DNA of 34,505 bases from a bacterium (GTDB lineage Bacteria > SZUA-79 > Acidulodesulfobacterales > Acidulodesulfobacteraceae): assembly GCA_021813595.1 (NCBI GenBank), contig JAKAKF010000013.1, positions 1 through 34,505 on the forward strand, read 5' to 3'. The position numbers and the translations under genes were made by a program. The notes under the pieces are model-generated. The model did no database searches. It was not told where the DNA came from and saw only the letters and a list, made by a program, of their open reading frames with translations. Shown here one piece after another: positions 10,366-18,957 of the stretch; the stretch's first letter is position 1, and the number at the start of each line of letters is the position of its first letter.

Positions 10366-11877
10366 TCAGTCTTCTACGAAAATTTTTTTAAAATTGTCCA
10401 ATGCCGTTAAAATCTTTGTTTTTAGAGTATCGTCAATAGATTTTTTTTCTCTGATATCGGAATATATTTCTGGATAATTATTTTCTATATAGTAAAGCAG
10501 TTCTTCTTCATATTTTTTTATAGACGTAAGTTTATAATCCTGCAGATAGCCGCTATTTGCGGCAAACAGTATAACGACCTCTTTCTCGACCGGCATCGGA
10601 CTATACTGGGGCTGTTTAAGAAGTTCGGACATCATTCTGCCCCGCATAAGCATTTCCTGCGTAGTTTTATCAAGGTCGGCGCCGAACTGCGAAAATGCCG
10701 CCAGTTCCCTGTATTGAGCAAGCGAAAGCCTTAAACCTCCGGAAACCTGTTTCATAGCTTTAATTTGTGCGTCTCCTCCAACTCTCGAAACTGAAAGCCC
10801 CGCGTTGACGGCGGGTCTCGTTCCCGCATAAAACAGGTCGGTTTCTAAAAAAATCTGCCCGTCGGTAATCGATATGACGTTGGTCGGAATATAAGCCGAT
10901 ACGTCTCCCGCCTGCGTTTCAATTATCGGCAAAGCGGTGAGCGACCCTCCGCCATGGGCATGATTTAATTTTGCCGCTCTTTCGAGCAGTCTTGAATGCA
11001 AATAAAAAACGTCGCCCGGATATGCTTCCCTGCCGGGCGGTCTTCTTAAGAGCAGCGAAAGTTCTCTGTATGCTACCGCATGTTTTGATAAATCGTCGTA
11101 AATTATTAAGCAGTGCATACCGTTGTCTCTAAAATATTCGCCCATAGTGGCTCCGGTATAAGGAGCAAAATATTGCAATGCCGCAGGGTCGCTTGCGTTA
11201 GCCGCTATTATAGTGGTATATTCCATTGCGCCTGAACTCATAAGGCGGTCGTAAATAAACGAAATACTAGACTGTTTCTGCCCTATTCCGACGTATATAC
11301 AGTAAACTCCGGAATCTTTCTGATTTAATATAGTATCGATTGCTATAGCGGTCTTGCCGGTCTGCCTGTCACCGATGATAAGCTCTCTCTGTCCTTTTCC
11401 GATAGGTATTAATGAATCGATAACTTTTATACCGGTATATAAAGGTTCGTTAACTTTCTGCCTCTGGACTATTCCGGGTGCTTTTTTTTCTATATTATAG
11501 TATTTTTCGGCCTGCACCGGACTTTTTCCATCTATAGGCCTTCCTAGTCCGTCTAAAACTCGCCCTATAATTCCTTTGCCTACGGGAACTTCGGCAATTT
11601 TTCCGGTTCTTTTGACCGTATCTCCTTCTTTTACCAAAAATTCTTCGCCGAGAACGATAACGCCGGCATTATCTTCTTCGAGATTTAAAACATATCCGTA
11701 AACGTCGGGGGTGAATTCAAGCATTTCTCCTATAACCGCATTTTTAATGCCGTATATTCTCGCAACGCCGTCGCCGACAGATAAAACCACGCCTACTTCG
11801 CTGATATCGATGCTTTTAGTATAAGATTCTATCTTGCTTTTTATAATATCGGTAATTTCCGAAGGCTTAATTGCCAT
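10366..11877 (-). CDS. atpA: ATP synthase F1 alpha subunit
   Basis: Non-catalytic nucleotide-binding subunit of F1. In 503 residues it carries the P-loop GDRQTGKT at 169-176, [10 protein letters not shown], the [20 protein letters not shown] region and the signature [14 protein letters not shown]. The start overlaps the end of atpH by 11 bases, and atpG follows after six bases. No anomalies seen. Confidence 0.98.
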   Translation of the reverse strand: MAIKPSEITDIIKSKIESYTKSIDISEVGVVLSVGDGVARIYGIKNAVIGEMLEFTPDVYGYVLNLEEDNAGVIVLGEEFLVKEGDTVKRTGKIAEVPVGKGIIGRVLDGLGRPIDGKSPVQAEKYYNIEKKAPGIVQRQKVNEPLYTGIKVIDSLIPIGKGQRELIIGDRQTGKTAIAIDTILNQKDSGVYCIYVGIGQKQSSISFIYDRLMSSGAMEYTTIIAANASDPAALQYFAPYTGATMGEYFRDNGMHCLIIYDDLSKHAVAYRELSLLLRRPPGREAYPGDVFYLHSRLLERAAKLNHAHGGGSLTALPIIETQAGDVSAYIPTNVISITDGQIFLETDLFYAGTRPAVNAGLSVSRVGGDAQIKAMKQVSGGLRLSLAQYRELAAFSQFGADLDKTTQEMLMRGRMMSELLKQPQYSPMPVEKEVVILFAANSGYLQDYKLTSIKKYEEELLYYIENNYPEIYSDIREKKSIDDTLKTKILTALDNFKKIFVED

Positions 11878-12427
11878 TAATAATCGCTCCTCGCTTTAAG
11901 TATTTATAAAAATTATCTAAACGGGTTTTTATGCTTGAATCGTATAAAACGTTATCTATATTTATAATGTAACCGCCTACGATATTTTCGTCTATTTCGG
12001 ACTTAATAGATACGGTTTTTTTTAGCGCTTTTTCTATTATCGCGATAAGTTTGCTTTTTTCTTCCGGTTTTAGTTCTTTTGCGGAAATAACTTTTACTTT
12101 CAATATATTATTGCGGTTATCGCGCAGATTTGAATATTCCGTAAAAATTTTAGGAAGATACTCTATTCTTTCCTGTTCTATTAAAAAATGAAGGAAATTT
12201 ATAAAATACTCGTTAAAAGAAAGTTCTTTGCTCAGTAATTTTATAACTTCAAATCTTTCCTGTTTATCTATGTATGTCTGCGAAATAAATTCTTTAAGGC
12301 ATAGCTTTTCGTAACAAAAATTAATAAACTTATTGAAGTCGTTAAAAATTTCATCGACTATGTGAAAATTTGCGGCTACGTCGAATAGAGCCGAACTATA
12401 GCGCTTACTTATCTGACTGTCTTGCAA
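11867..12427 (-). CDS. atpH: ATP synthase F1 delta subunit (OSCP)
   Basis: The 186-residue stator subunit links the b stalk to the top of F1. It begins [14 protein letters not shown], the conserved delta opening, and ends with the conserved block beginning [17 protein letters not shown] and continuing [15 protein letters not shown]. The start lies inside the end of atpF (23-bp overlap) and the end overlaps atpA by 11 bp, so the genes are tightly coupled. Sequence is lysine- and isoleucine-rich like its neighbours. Confidence 0.95.
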   Translation of the reverse strand: MQDSQISKRYSSALFDVAANFHIVDEIFNDFNKFINFCYEKLCLKEFISQTYIDKQERFEVIKLLSKELSFNEYFINFLHFLIEQERIEYLPKIFTEYSNLRDNRNNILKVKVISAKELKPEEKSKLIAIIEKALKKTVSIKSEIDENIVGGYIINIDNVLYDSSIKTRLDNFYKYLKRGAIINGN

Positions 12428-12899
12428 ATCCTTCCTCTTGTGCTTTAAGAAAATTTTCGTTTAATTTATTATCGCTGTCGGATTCTATCTTCTTTTTTAT
12501 CTTTTCGTTTGCGGTTTGAAAAGACTTGCCTATCATTTCTTCCAGAAGCTTTTTCCTGTGATTGTCTATTTCGGCTTTTGCATGTTCTAAATAAGCATTG
12601 ACGATTTTATCGGCGGTCATTTCGGCGTTTTTAATGATCAAATTTTTTTCCGCTGCCGCTTCTTTTATTGCGTCTTCTCTAATTTCACGCATCTCTTTTC
12701 TTGCTTTCTCAAGTTCGGCTTTAGCCTCTTGATATATCTCTTTAGCTTTTTTTTCATATTCCTTGGCTTTTTCGAGATGGGATTCTATGTCGTGCCGCCT
12801 GCCGCCCAGAAATGTTATGCCGTATTTAATATAAATATAAGCTATTCCTACAGCAAGTATAATAGTATCGAATATTCGCCAGAAGATTTCGATATTCAT
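12405..12899 (-). CDS. atpF: ATP synthase F0 b subunit
   Basis: The 164-residue protein has one N-terminal membrane helix (about residues 6-24) followed by a long highly charged alpha-helical segment rich in A, E and K, typical of the peripheral stalk. It follows a second b-type gene with an ATGA overlap, the b'/b pair seen in many Deltaproteobacteria, cyanobacteria and photosynthetic bacteria. Which of the two is called b and which b' follows the usual order; they presumably form a heterodimer. Confidence 0.93.
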   Translation of the reverse strand: MNIEIFWRIFDTIILAVGIAYIYIKYGITFLGGRRHDIESHLEKAKEYEKKAKEIYQEAKAELEKARKEMREIREDAIKEAAAEKNLIIKNAEMTADKIVNAYLEHAKAEIDNHRKKLLEEMIGKSFQTANEKIKKKIESDSDNKLNENFLKAQEEGFARQSDK

Positions 12900-13324
12900 A
12901 AATTTATAATTTTTTTTGATATTAAATCGGCAATTTCTTCGGATTTCAACATATAATCTTTTATTAAATCGTTTTTTTCTTTATCGAAGTTTTTAAGCGC
13001 CTCGGTTAAATTTTCCGACGCTTTTTTTCTGGCTTCGGCAATTATTCTATGCGCTTCGGCTAAACCTTCTTTTTTGTAAGATTCGCGAATACCGTTTAAT
13101 TCTATTTTTAATTTATTTTTTTCCTGCTCGGCAGATTCATATAATTTTTTAGTTAAATCTTCGAAATTTTCTTTGCCGTCTTTATGGGTGGATAAAATGG
13201 TTTCCCGTTCTTTAAGAATTTTTCTTATAGGTTTAAACAAAAAAAGGTTTAAAAGATAAGTAAAAATTAAAAACGAGACGGCTTCAAATAAAAGCCCCTG
13301 CCAAGTAATGACTAATTCTGGCAT
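12896..13324 (-). CDS. atpF': ATP synthase F0 b' subunit
   Basis: A 142-residue stalk subunit with a membrane helix at about 10-30 (LLFEAVSFLIFTYLLNLFLF) followed by KPIRKILKERE, the conserved exit of b/b' subunits, and a long charged helix to the C terminus. It is the first gene of the F1 cluster and lies 33 bp after parB. No clear Shine-Dalgarno sequence stands before its ATG, so expression may partly depend on read-through from parAB. Genes for subunits a and c are not in the window. Confidence 0.93.
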   Translation of the reverse strand: MPELVITWQGLLFEAVSFLIFTYLLNLFLFKPIRKILKERETILSTHKDGKENFEDLTKKLYESAEQEKNKLKIELNGIRESYKKEGLAEAHRIIAEARKKASENLTEALKNFDKEKNDLIKDYMLKSEEIADLISKKIINL

Positions 13325-13357
13325 ACGATGTTTATATTTTATATTTTTATTATTATA

Positions 13358-14263
13358 TCAATTTTTATTTATAAATTCTATAATTCTTTCAAGCTCTTCG
13401 CCCGAATAAAATTCTATTTCTATTCTGCCTTTAAGCTCGCTTCCTTTGCTCTTATAATTAATTTTAACTTTAGTCTGAAGTTTTTCAAGCAGTTCTTCTT
13501 CATAACCTTTAATCTGATATGATACCGATATATCCTTTGTCGGCTTCTTTTCTTTATTTTTTGATTTAAGCTCTCTGACCTTGCGCTCCGTTTCCCTTAC
13601 GTTTAATTTTTCGCCGGAAATCGTATTTAACAGCATGCCGGCTTCATCGTCGGACAACCCTACAAGATTTCTTGCATGCGAAGGAGTTATTTTCCCGTAA
13701 ATAAGCTCTTTTTTGACTTCATCGGGCAGGGAAAGAAGCCTCAGCATATTGGTAATAGTAGCCCTGTCTTTCCCGACTTTCGCCGCAAGTTCTTCATGCG
13801 TAAGCTTGTATTCTTCTATAAGCCGCATATAACAGTTTGCTTCTTCAATGACGTTTAAATCCTGTCTCTGTATGTTTTCTATTAATGCAATTTCAAGTGC
13901 CGCCGCACCGGAAATGTCTTTAATGATTGCCGGAACTTTTTTAAACGCAAGCTCAACGGCGGCTCTGTATCTCCTTTCTCCGGCTATTAAATCGTATCCG
14001 CCTTCTTTTTTAGATTTCGCAACTATTAAAGGCTGAATTATGCCGTTTTCTTTAATCGAGTTTTTCAACTCGACAAGCTTATCTTTATCGAAATACTGCC
14101 TTGGCTGATATACGCCGGTATTAATTTTATCTATTTCTATTTCAAAAACGGAAAACTTATCGTCTATACCGGGCATATTCTCTTTTATGTTGAAATCGGT
14201 TAACAGCGCCCCGAGCCCTCTGCCCAGCACATTTTTTTTAATATGTTTTGCTTTTTCTTCCAT
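13358..14263 (-). CDS. parB: Chromosome partitioning protein ParB (Spo0J family)
   Basis: CTP-dependent DNA clamp that loads at parS and spreads. The 301 residues contain the N-terminal ParA-interacting stretch KNVLGRGLGALL, the nucleotide-binding boxes QPLIVAKSK and AGERRYRAAVEL, ALIENIQRQDLNVIEEA, the helix-turn-helix LTHEELAAKVGKDRATITNMLRLL that reads parS, and a C-terminal dimerisation domain ending ERIIEFINKN. It follows parA by about 20 bp. Two perfect parS sites are present in this window, at 15164-15179 and 25186-25201. Confidence 0.97.
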   Translation of the reverse strand: MEEKAKHIKKNVLGRGLGALLTDFNIKENMPGIDDKFSVFEIEIDKINTGVYQPRQYFDKDKLVELKNSIKENGIIQPLIVAKSKKEGGYDLIAGERRYRAAVELAFKKVPAIIKDISGAAALEIALIENIQRQDLNVIEEANCYMRLIEEYKLTHEELAAKVGKDRATITNMLRLLSLPDEVKKELIYGKITPSHARNLVGLSDDEAGMLLNTISGEKLNVRETERKVRELKSKNKEKKPTKDISVSYQIKGYEEELLEKLQTKVKINYKSKGSELKGRIEIEFYSGEELERIIEFINKN

Positions 14264-14284
14264 ATTATTAGTCCTTATTTAAGT

Positions 14285-15052
14285 TTATGCCGCTTTAGAT
14301 AAAAACTCTTTTGTAAGTTCTAGATAGTAAACCGCACCTTTTGAATTTATGTCGTATAGAATTATGGGCTTTCCGAAACTGGAACTTTCCGGAAGTTTTA
14401 CGTTTCTCGGTATAACGTTTTCGTAAATTTTCTTTCCGAAATATTTTTTAACTTCGCTTACGATTTGATTTGTAAGGTTGGCTCTTCCGTCGAACATAGT
14501 AAACAAAACCCCTTCTACGCATAAATTTTTGTTTAATCTTTGATTGACTAATTTTATAGTCTGCATAAGCCGAGATATCCCTTCTAAAGAATAGTACTCG
14601 CACTGCATAGGAATTAAAACGCTGTCCGAAGCGGTCAGTGCATTAATAGTCAAAAGCCCTAAAGAAGGCGGGGTATCGATAAAAATATAATCATAATCGT
14701 CTTTTATTTTATTTATAATATTTTTTTTAAAAAAATACTCTCTTTCCTTAACGTTTACGAGTTCTACCTCTATGCCGGCAAGGTCGGAATTTGCGGGCAT
14801 TAAATAAAGATTTTTCATCTGCGTACGATAAACTGCATCGACTACTTCGGCCGTGCCTGCAAGACATTCATAAACGGTAGGTTTTCCGTTATCGGCGGAA
14901 ATGTTTAACCCGCTTGTGGCATTCGCCTGAGGGTCCGCATCTATCAGCAGCACCTTTTTCTCGTATGCAGATAAGCATGCGGCAATATTAACAGCGGTAG
15001 TAGTTTTGCCCACTCCGCCTTTCTGATTTGAAATACATACTACTTTTGACAT
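14285..15052 (-). CDS. parA: Chromosome partitioning ATPase ParA (Soj)
   Basis: Deviant Walker-A ATPase that works with ParB-parS to move origins. Motifs: KVVCISNQKGGVGKTTTAVN (signature KGGVGKTTT), LLIDADPQANAT, and YIFIDTPPSLGLLTINAL. The start is taken as ATG at 15052 (255 residues), putting the strand MSKVVCIS at the N terminus as usual. An in-frame TTG at 15067 would add five residues; neither has a good ribosome binding site. A promoter with an extended -10 lies upstream at 15105-15133, and a parS palindrome lies just beyond that. Confidence 0.96.
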   Translation of the reverse strand: MSKVVCISNQKGGVGKTTTAVNIAACLSAYEKKVLLIDADPQANATSGLNISADNGKPTVYECLAGTAEVVDAVYRTQMKNLYLMPANSDLAGIEVELVNVKEREYFFKKNIINKIKDDYDYIFIDTPPSLGLLTINALTASDSVLIPMQCEYYSLEGISRLMQTIKLVNQRLNKNLCVEGVLFTMFDGRANLTNQIVSEVKKYFGKKIYENVIPRNVKLPESSSFGKPIILYDINSKGAVYYLELTKEFLSKAA

Positions 15053-15104
15053 AAAATTAACCCGCAAACATCATTTATATATATAATCAAAAAATTACGG
15101 AATA

Positions 15105-15133
15105 ATTATATCATTAATTAAATTTAATTCCAA
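15105..15133 (-). promoter_or_regulatory. Predicted parAB promoter
   Basis: On the minus strand: TTGGAA (15133-15128), a 17-base spacer ending in TGA, then TATAAT (15110-15105), i.e. a sigma-70 type promoter with an extended -10 (TGATATAAT). The expected start is near 15097, about 45 bases before the parA ATG. The parS palindrome begins some 20 bases upstream of the -35, so ParB bound there could influence this promoter. Confidence 0.65.
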
Positions 15134-15152
15134 TTTATTCTCGTTTAATTTT

Positions 15153-15190
15153 AAGAATATAATTGTTTCACGTGAAACAATTATATTCTT
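15153..15190. promoter_or_regulatory. parS: parS centromere site inside a 38-bp perfect palindrome
   Basis: The 16-mer TGTTTCACGTGAAACA at 15164-15179 is an exact match to the universal chromosomal parS consensus. The flanks extend the symmetry to 19-bp perfect arms (15153-15171 and 15172-15190). It lies between the VIT1-type gene and the parA promoter. Confidence 0.97.
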
Positions 15191-15901
15191 TCACATTAAT
15201 GCTATAAGCTTTCCGCAAATAAACCCTGCGGCGGCGGCGGCTCCGCCTATCAAAACCATTTCGGAAGCGCTTTTTAATCTGCCTGTCTTAGTTACTTTTG
15301 CTTTGGCAAGTCCGGTAAAGGCAAGAACGACGACGGTAAAAATAATTGAAACGGAAACTGCCGTTAATGAATGTTTAATAAAGAAAAAAGGCAACAGAGG
15401 CGGAATACCGCCTGCTAAAAAAGATAATCCGGTATATGATGCTATTTTTATCGGGTTTTCATAGTAATCTTTGCTTATCCCAAGTTCGTCCTGAACCATA
15501 AAATCAAGCAGTATTTTTTTATCCGACATAAGTTTTTTAACTATAGGCTTTATTTCTTCTACCGTAAATCCTTTATCTTGGTATATTTCATATATTTCTT
15601 CAATTTCATGTTCCGGATTTTCTTTAATTTCCCTTATCTCCCTGTTGATTTCTTTCTGGTAAAATTCGTTCTGCGATTTTGTGGCAAGATAAGCTCCAAA
15701 AAACATCGAAACTGTACCTGCGACGATTTCCGCGGCGCCGGACATTAAAACAATTTTTAAGTTTATCAATGCGCCGGTGACGCCGGCTATAAAACCGACC
15801 GTAGTAACTAAACCGTCGTTAATTCCAAATACGAATTCTCTTATCAATCTGCCTTCCGGCGTATGCCAGTCTTCGTTATGAAATCTTTTTAACGGATCCA
15901 A
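15191..15901 (-). CDS. VIT1/CCC1-family iron/manganese transporter
   Basis: A 236-residue integral membrane protein. It opens with the family signature: HTPEGRLIREFVFGINDGLV, then TVGFIAGVTGA, then EIVAGTVSMFFGAYLATKSQ. A charged cytoplasmic metal-binding segment with several glutamates (about 80-140) follows, then three hydrophobic segments. Family members move Fe2+ or Mn2+ out of the cytoplasm or into compartments; substrate here is inferred. The start is TTG at 15901, immediately after the gltX stop, with GGGAGG eight bases upstream inside gltX, so translation is coupled to gltX. Iron-related genes recur nearby (bacterioferritin, CDGSH), but not in the same operon. Confidence 0.9.
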   Translation of the reverse strand: MDPLKRFHNEDWHTPEGRLIREFVFGINDGLVTTVGFIAGVTGALINLKIVLMSGAAEIVAGTVSMFFGAYLATKSQNEFYQKEINREIREIKENPEHEIEEIYEIYQDKGFTVEEIKPIVKKLMSDKKILLDFMVQDELGISKDYYENPIKIASYTGLSFLAGGIPPLLPFFFIKHSLTAVSVSIIFTVVVLAFTGLAKAKVTKTGRLKSASEMVLIGGAAAAAGFICGKLIALM

Positions 15902-17395
15902 TTATTGCCTCCCATATAGCCTTTTAAGCGTTCTTTCCCTGCCCATAAATTTTATAATTTTAAGAATTGACGGGCCGTCCGGCCGTCCTGTTATGCAAAG
16001 CCTTAACGTTTCATAGCAGTCTTTTAAGGTTTTGCCGCTTTCGGAAACAGATTCTTTAACGGCATTTTTTATTGCATTTTCGTCGAATTTATCGGATTTT
16101 ATTTTTTGAAGATTATCTAAAAGCGTTTCTTTTAATTTAATATCATATTTAATTTCCTGCGTTTCTGTCTTAAAATCTTCAAAAAATATCTTAATTGCGG
16201 CTAAAATTTCTTTAACGGTCTTAAACTCGTTTTTTAAAAAATCTATTATTTCGACGAATACTGTTTCTCCGTAAGATTCTTGTAGTTTTTTAAGCGTTTC
16301 TTCCGAATTAAATTTTTCGATTAAAATCTTTATCAATCTTTCGGTTTTTATACTCTGCAGCCATTTTTCGTTTATGTGTTTTAATTTTTCTTCGCTAAAG
16401 ATTGCGCTGGAACCCCTTACTTTTTTTATGTCAAAAAGCTCCGCAATTTCTAAAATATCGGAAAATATCTCTTTTTCCGATATTTTTTCTTTGCCGTTTT
16501 CAAATTGACGGACGGTAAAAGTATTGCCGGTTACCGCAAGGTAATTTAATATCGCTTCGGGAAGATAGCCTTCTTTCTTATAATATTCGATATTTGCCGC
16601 CGCATCTCTTTTCGACATAATTTTGCCGTCTTTTCCGTACAAAAGTGAAATATGCGCAAAAACAGGCGGGATTTTATCTAAAGCGTTAAGAATTAAAATC
16701 TGTTTAGGCGTATTGCTTATATGGTCTTCGCCCCTTATTACGTGGGTTATTCCGATATCGTAATCGTCTATTATAGAGGCGAAATTATACGTAAACCTGT
16801 TATGCTCCGTTTTTAAAATAAAATCGCCTATAAGTTTCGGATTAAACGAAAGCAGTCCGTGAACGGCGTCTTCAAATTCTACGGCTTTAAAATTTCCTCC
16901 CGCTTTTAAAACTTTGGCTATATTTAAACGAATTGACGGATATATGCCCCGTTCTTTAAACTGACCGCTTAATTTTTCTTTTTCGTAGCTTGAAAGATTT
17001 GCGCATCTGCCGTTATATATATAAGGTTTTTTTGACTTAACGGCAATTTCTTTGGACATTAAAATTTCTTTTTCGGTGCAAAAGCATTCATATATAAGGT
17101 CTTTTTCTTTCAGAACTTCAAGATATTTTTCGTAAACCTTCGTCCTTTCGGACTGCCTGTAAAAACCGTCGTATTTAATTCCAAACCAATTTAAATCTTT
17201 AATAATTTCGGTTTCATACTCTTTTTTGCTTCTCGCTCTATCCGTATCGTCTATTCTTAGGATAAATTCACCGCCGTATTTTAGGGCAAAAATATAATTA
17301 AAAAAGGCTGTCCTCACCCCTCCTATGTGTAAATTCCCCGTAGGACTCGGCGCAAAACGAACCCTGACTCCGTCCGCTTTTAAATTTTCTTTCAT
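15902..17395 (-). CDS. gltX: Glutamyl-tRNA synthetase
   Basis: Class I synthetase charging tRNA-Glu. In 497 residues: VRFAPSPTGNLHIGGVRTAFF containing the HIGH-type motif HIGG, LRIDDTDRARS, HVIRGEDHISNTPKQILI, and GKIMSKRDAAANIEYY carrying the KMSKS-type motif, followed by an alpha-helical anticodon-binding domain. The C-terminal half is lysine- and isoleucine-rich. From sequence alone I cannot tell whether the enzyme also misacylates tRNA-Gln. It is cotranscribed with the transporter gene that abuts its stop. Confidence 0.96.
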   Translation of the reverse strand: MKENLKADGVRVRFAPSPTGNLHIGGVRTAFFNYIFALKYGGEFILRIDDTDRARSKKEYETEIIKDLNWFGIKYDGFYRQSERTKVYEKYLEVLKEKDLIYECFCTEKEILMSKEIAVKSKKPYIYNGRCANLSSYEKEKLSGQFKERGIYPSIRLNIAKVLKAGGNFKAVEFEDAVHGLLSFNPKLIGDFILKTEHNRFTYNFASIIDDYDIGITHVIRGEDHISNTPKQILILNALDKIPPVFAHISLLYGKDGKIMSKRDAAANIEYYKKEGYLPEAILNYLAVTGNTFTVRQFENGKEKISEKEIFSDILEIAELFDIKKVRGSSAIFSEEKLKHINEKWLQSIKTERLIKILIEKFNSEETLKKLQESYGETVFVEIIDFLKNEFKTVKEILAAIKIFFEDFKTETQEIKYDIKLKETLLDNLQKIKSDKFDENAIKNAVKESVSESGKTLKDCYETLRLCITGRPDGPSILKIIKFMGRERTLKRLYGRQ

Positions 17396-17509
17396 TTTTA
17401 TTAATTATATTGATTGATGCTTATTTAATTTATTTAATAGTTAAATTTGATTGCGTATAGAATAACATATATGAAAGCGGTTATTCAACAAAATCATTTA
17501 AAGGCAGGG

Positions 17510-17606
17510 AATATAAAAATGCGTCAGATTAATTTTACTTAAAATCTTTTATCGTTAATAATTTATTTTCGTATGCGTAAAATAAAACCTGACACATTTT
17601 TATATT
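17510..17606. repeat. Long-range inverted repeat in the gltX-CDGSH gap
   Basis: 18-base arms at 17510-17527 and 17589-17606 pair with one mismatch (C17522 against A17594, a G-U pair if transcribed from the minus strand). A nested 7-bp repeat lies inside (17532-17538 with 17577-17583). It fills the middle of the 246-bp gap 17396-17641. It may be a miniature mobile element, a structured RNA or a leader; no coding frame was seen. Confidence 0.5.
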
Positions 17607-17641
17607 ATATATTGCAGTAGAATGGTTTTAATGATTACTAA

Positions 17642-17836
17642 TTATAGTTTAACTCTTTTTTCTCCTTCATAAACATAAACTCCGTTATCGGATTCGTCCT
17701 TCGTATGGTCGTGCGAACCGTCGCAAAACGGAAAATTCTTTGATAAACCGCATGCGCATACATAAATAGGAAATTTTGCGTCTTTTTCTTCGATTGCAAT
17801 AGGCAGTTTCTTTTCGTGCTTGACTAATCTGGGCAT
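17642..17836 (-). CDS. CDGSH-type iron-sulfur protein
   Basis: A 64-residue protein carrying one CDGSH motif: CACGLSKNFPFCDGSH with ligands Cys27, Cys29, Cys38 and His42, which hold a [2Fe-2S] cluster in mitoNEET-like proteins. Bacterial single-CDGSH proteins are small soluble redox or cluster-transfer proteins. The start ATG has AAGGAGG upstream. The promoter region shares a long cis module with the doxX promoter on the other side of the HxlR gene, so the three genes probably form one regulon. Confidence 0.94.
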   Translation of the reverse strand: MPRLVKHEKKLPIAIEEKDAKFPIYVCACGLSKNFPFCDGSHDHTKDESDNGVYVYEGEKRVKL

Positions 17837-17900
17837 AATAAATACCTCCTTAATTAAATTAAGTTAATTTAATGTTTATAAAATTTTATCCTTAATAATA

Positions 17901-17970
17901 ATATAATGTTTCTACGTATATATTGTCAATCAGGGATTTTAAAAATACTTGGTACTTTTTATATACTTAA
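17901..17970 (-). promoter_or_regulatory. CDGSH gene promoter with HxlR-associated module
   Basis: Minus-strand order: TTAAGTAT (17970-17963), a GTAC/AAGTAT stretch, AAAATCCCTGATTGAC (17940-17925) whose end forms the -35 TTGACA (17929-17924), a 17-base spacer, and -10 TTATAT (17906-17901). The same arrangement and the same 16-mer occur before doxX at 18356-18426. The upstream end overlaps the hxlR stop. Confidence 0.7.
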
Positions 17971-18317
17971 ATGTGGGCTGATTTTTCGATCTGTTTGATA
18001 TTCTTTTTATTTTTAATCGTCCAATCGTGCAGTATTTCAATAGCATCGGTAAGTTCATTGCCGGCTTCGGTAAGACTGTATTCCACCATTATAGGTTTAA
18101 TAGAAATGATTTTTCTGTTTATTGCGCCTATTTGCTCCAAAACTTCCAGCCTTTTTGAAAGTTCGCGCGAGGAAATTCCATCTATCTTTTTTTTAATTGC
18201 GTTAAATCTCATTTTTTCGCTTGAAAGTTCTTTAATTATCATCAAAGACCACTTGTTTGCAAGTACTTTAAAAGCTTCCTGCGCTGGACAATAGTTCTTA
18301 TTGGTTTCGTTTTCCAT
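17967..18317 (-). CDS. HxlR-family transcriptional regulator
   Basis: A 116-residue winged-helix protein: CPAQEAFKVLANKWSLMIIK near the start, the recognition part ISSRELSKRLEVLEQIG, and the wing IMVEYSLTEAGNEL, all typical of HxlR. The conserved cysteine before PAQ is kept; in several relatives it senses thiol or aldehyde stress. ATG at 18317 is preferred over the in-frame ATG at 18335, because a promoter (TTGACA at 18356-18351, TATTAT at 18332-18327) would place transcription near 18320, implying a nearly leaderless message. It is divergent from doxX and upstream of the CDGSH gene, and probably controls both. Confidence 0.9.
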   Translation of the reverse strand: MENETNKNYCPAQEAFKVLANKWSLMIIKELSSEKMRFNAIKKKIDGISSRELSKRLEVLEQIGAINRKIISIKPIMVEYSLTEAGNELTDAIEILHDWTIKNKKNIKQIEKSAHI

Positions 18318-18355
18318 AATATAAAATAATACCATTTTCTAATATAAAATGTCAA

Positions 18356-18426
18356 TTAAGTATCTTTTATTATACTTAATAATAAAAAAATCCCTGATTG
18401 ACGATTTTTATTTAATAGAATATCAT
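18356..18426 (+). promoter_or_regulatory. doxX promoter and putative HxlR operator
   Basis: TTAAGTAT at 18356-18363 with an inverted ATACTT at about 18372-18377, then AAAATCCCTGATTGAC at 18387-18402 running into -35 TTGACG (18398-18403), a 17-base spacer, and -10 TATCAT (18421-18426). It is the counterpart of the CDGSH promoter module, in the same orientation to its gene. The hxlR -35 abuts the same TTAAGTAT, allowing autoregulation. Confidence 0.7.
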
Positions 18427-18491
18427 TATTACATAACATATTTACATTAAGTTATTTAACTAACTTTAAATTTTTAAACGGAGGAATTATT

Positions 18492-18905
18492 ATGAAAAAA
18501 GAATCTGTTACATTATTCTTTTTAAGATTTGTGTTATTCCTTAGCTTTTTCTATCATGGAACGGGAATTCTTTTCGACTGGTTTGACGGACCCGGAGTTA
18601 AAGGATTTGCCGGATACATGCATTTCCCTATCGCAATTGCCGTTCTTGTAGGAATTGCAGAAACTACCGGCAGTCTTGCAATGATTAGCGGAGTTTTAAC
18701 AAGAATCGGCGCTATAAACATTATGCTCGTAATGCTGGGCGCCATATTTTTACTGCACCTGCCTAACGGTTTCAACATAATGGCCAACGGATACGAATAT
18801 GCATTAACGGAATTTGTAATCGCTTTAAGCATATTTATTATGGGTCCCGGCGATTTTTCGCTTACTAAATTAGTTACTAAAGAAACTCCTTTTATTTTGC
18901 AGTAA
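18492..18905 (+). CDS. DoxX family membrane protein
   Basis: A 137-residue protein with four hydrophobic segments. The family pattern is visible in FLRFVLFLSFFYHGTGILF, in VGIAETTGSLAMISGVLTRIGA with its conserved E and G residues, and in FNIMANGYEYALTEFVIALS. DoxX relatives are quinone-linked or redox-associated membrane proteins whose functions vary; none is assigned here. The start ATG at 18492 has GGAGGAATTATT upstream. Divergence from an HxlR gene is a very common arrangement for bacterial DoxX genes. Confidence 0.9.
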   Translation: MKKESVTLFFLRFVLFLSFFYHGTGILFDWFDGPGVKGFAGYMHFPIAIAVLVGIAETTGSLAMISGVLTRIGAINIMLVMLGAIFLLHLPNGFNIMANGYEYALTEFVIALSIFIMGPGDFSLTKLVTKETPFILQ

Positions 18906-18922
18906 AATTCTCACTTTTAATA

Positions 18923-18949
18923 CAATGCCGGAATTGAATTCCGGCATTG
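18923..18949. terminator. Palindromic terminator between doxX and the aldo/keto reductase (dispersed copy 2)
   Basis: 13-bp perfect arms around one base (18923-18935 and 18937-18949), sharing the core TGCCGGAATTnAATTCCGGCA with 2556-2584. It lies between convergent genes and is followed on the plus strand by ATTTTATTTTA, so it is likely a bidirectional terminator. Confidence 0.7.
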
Positions 18950-18957
18950 CCGCAATT

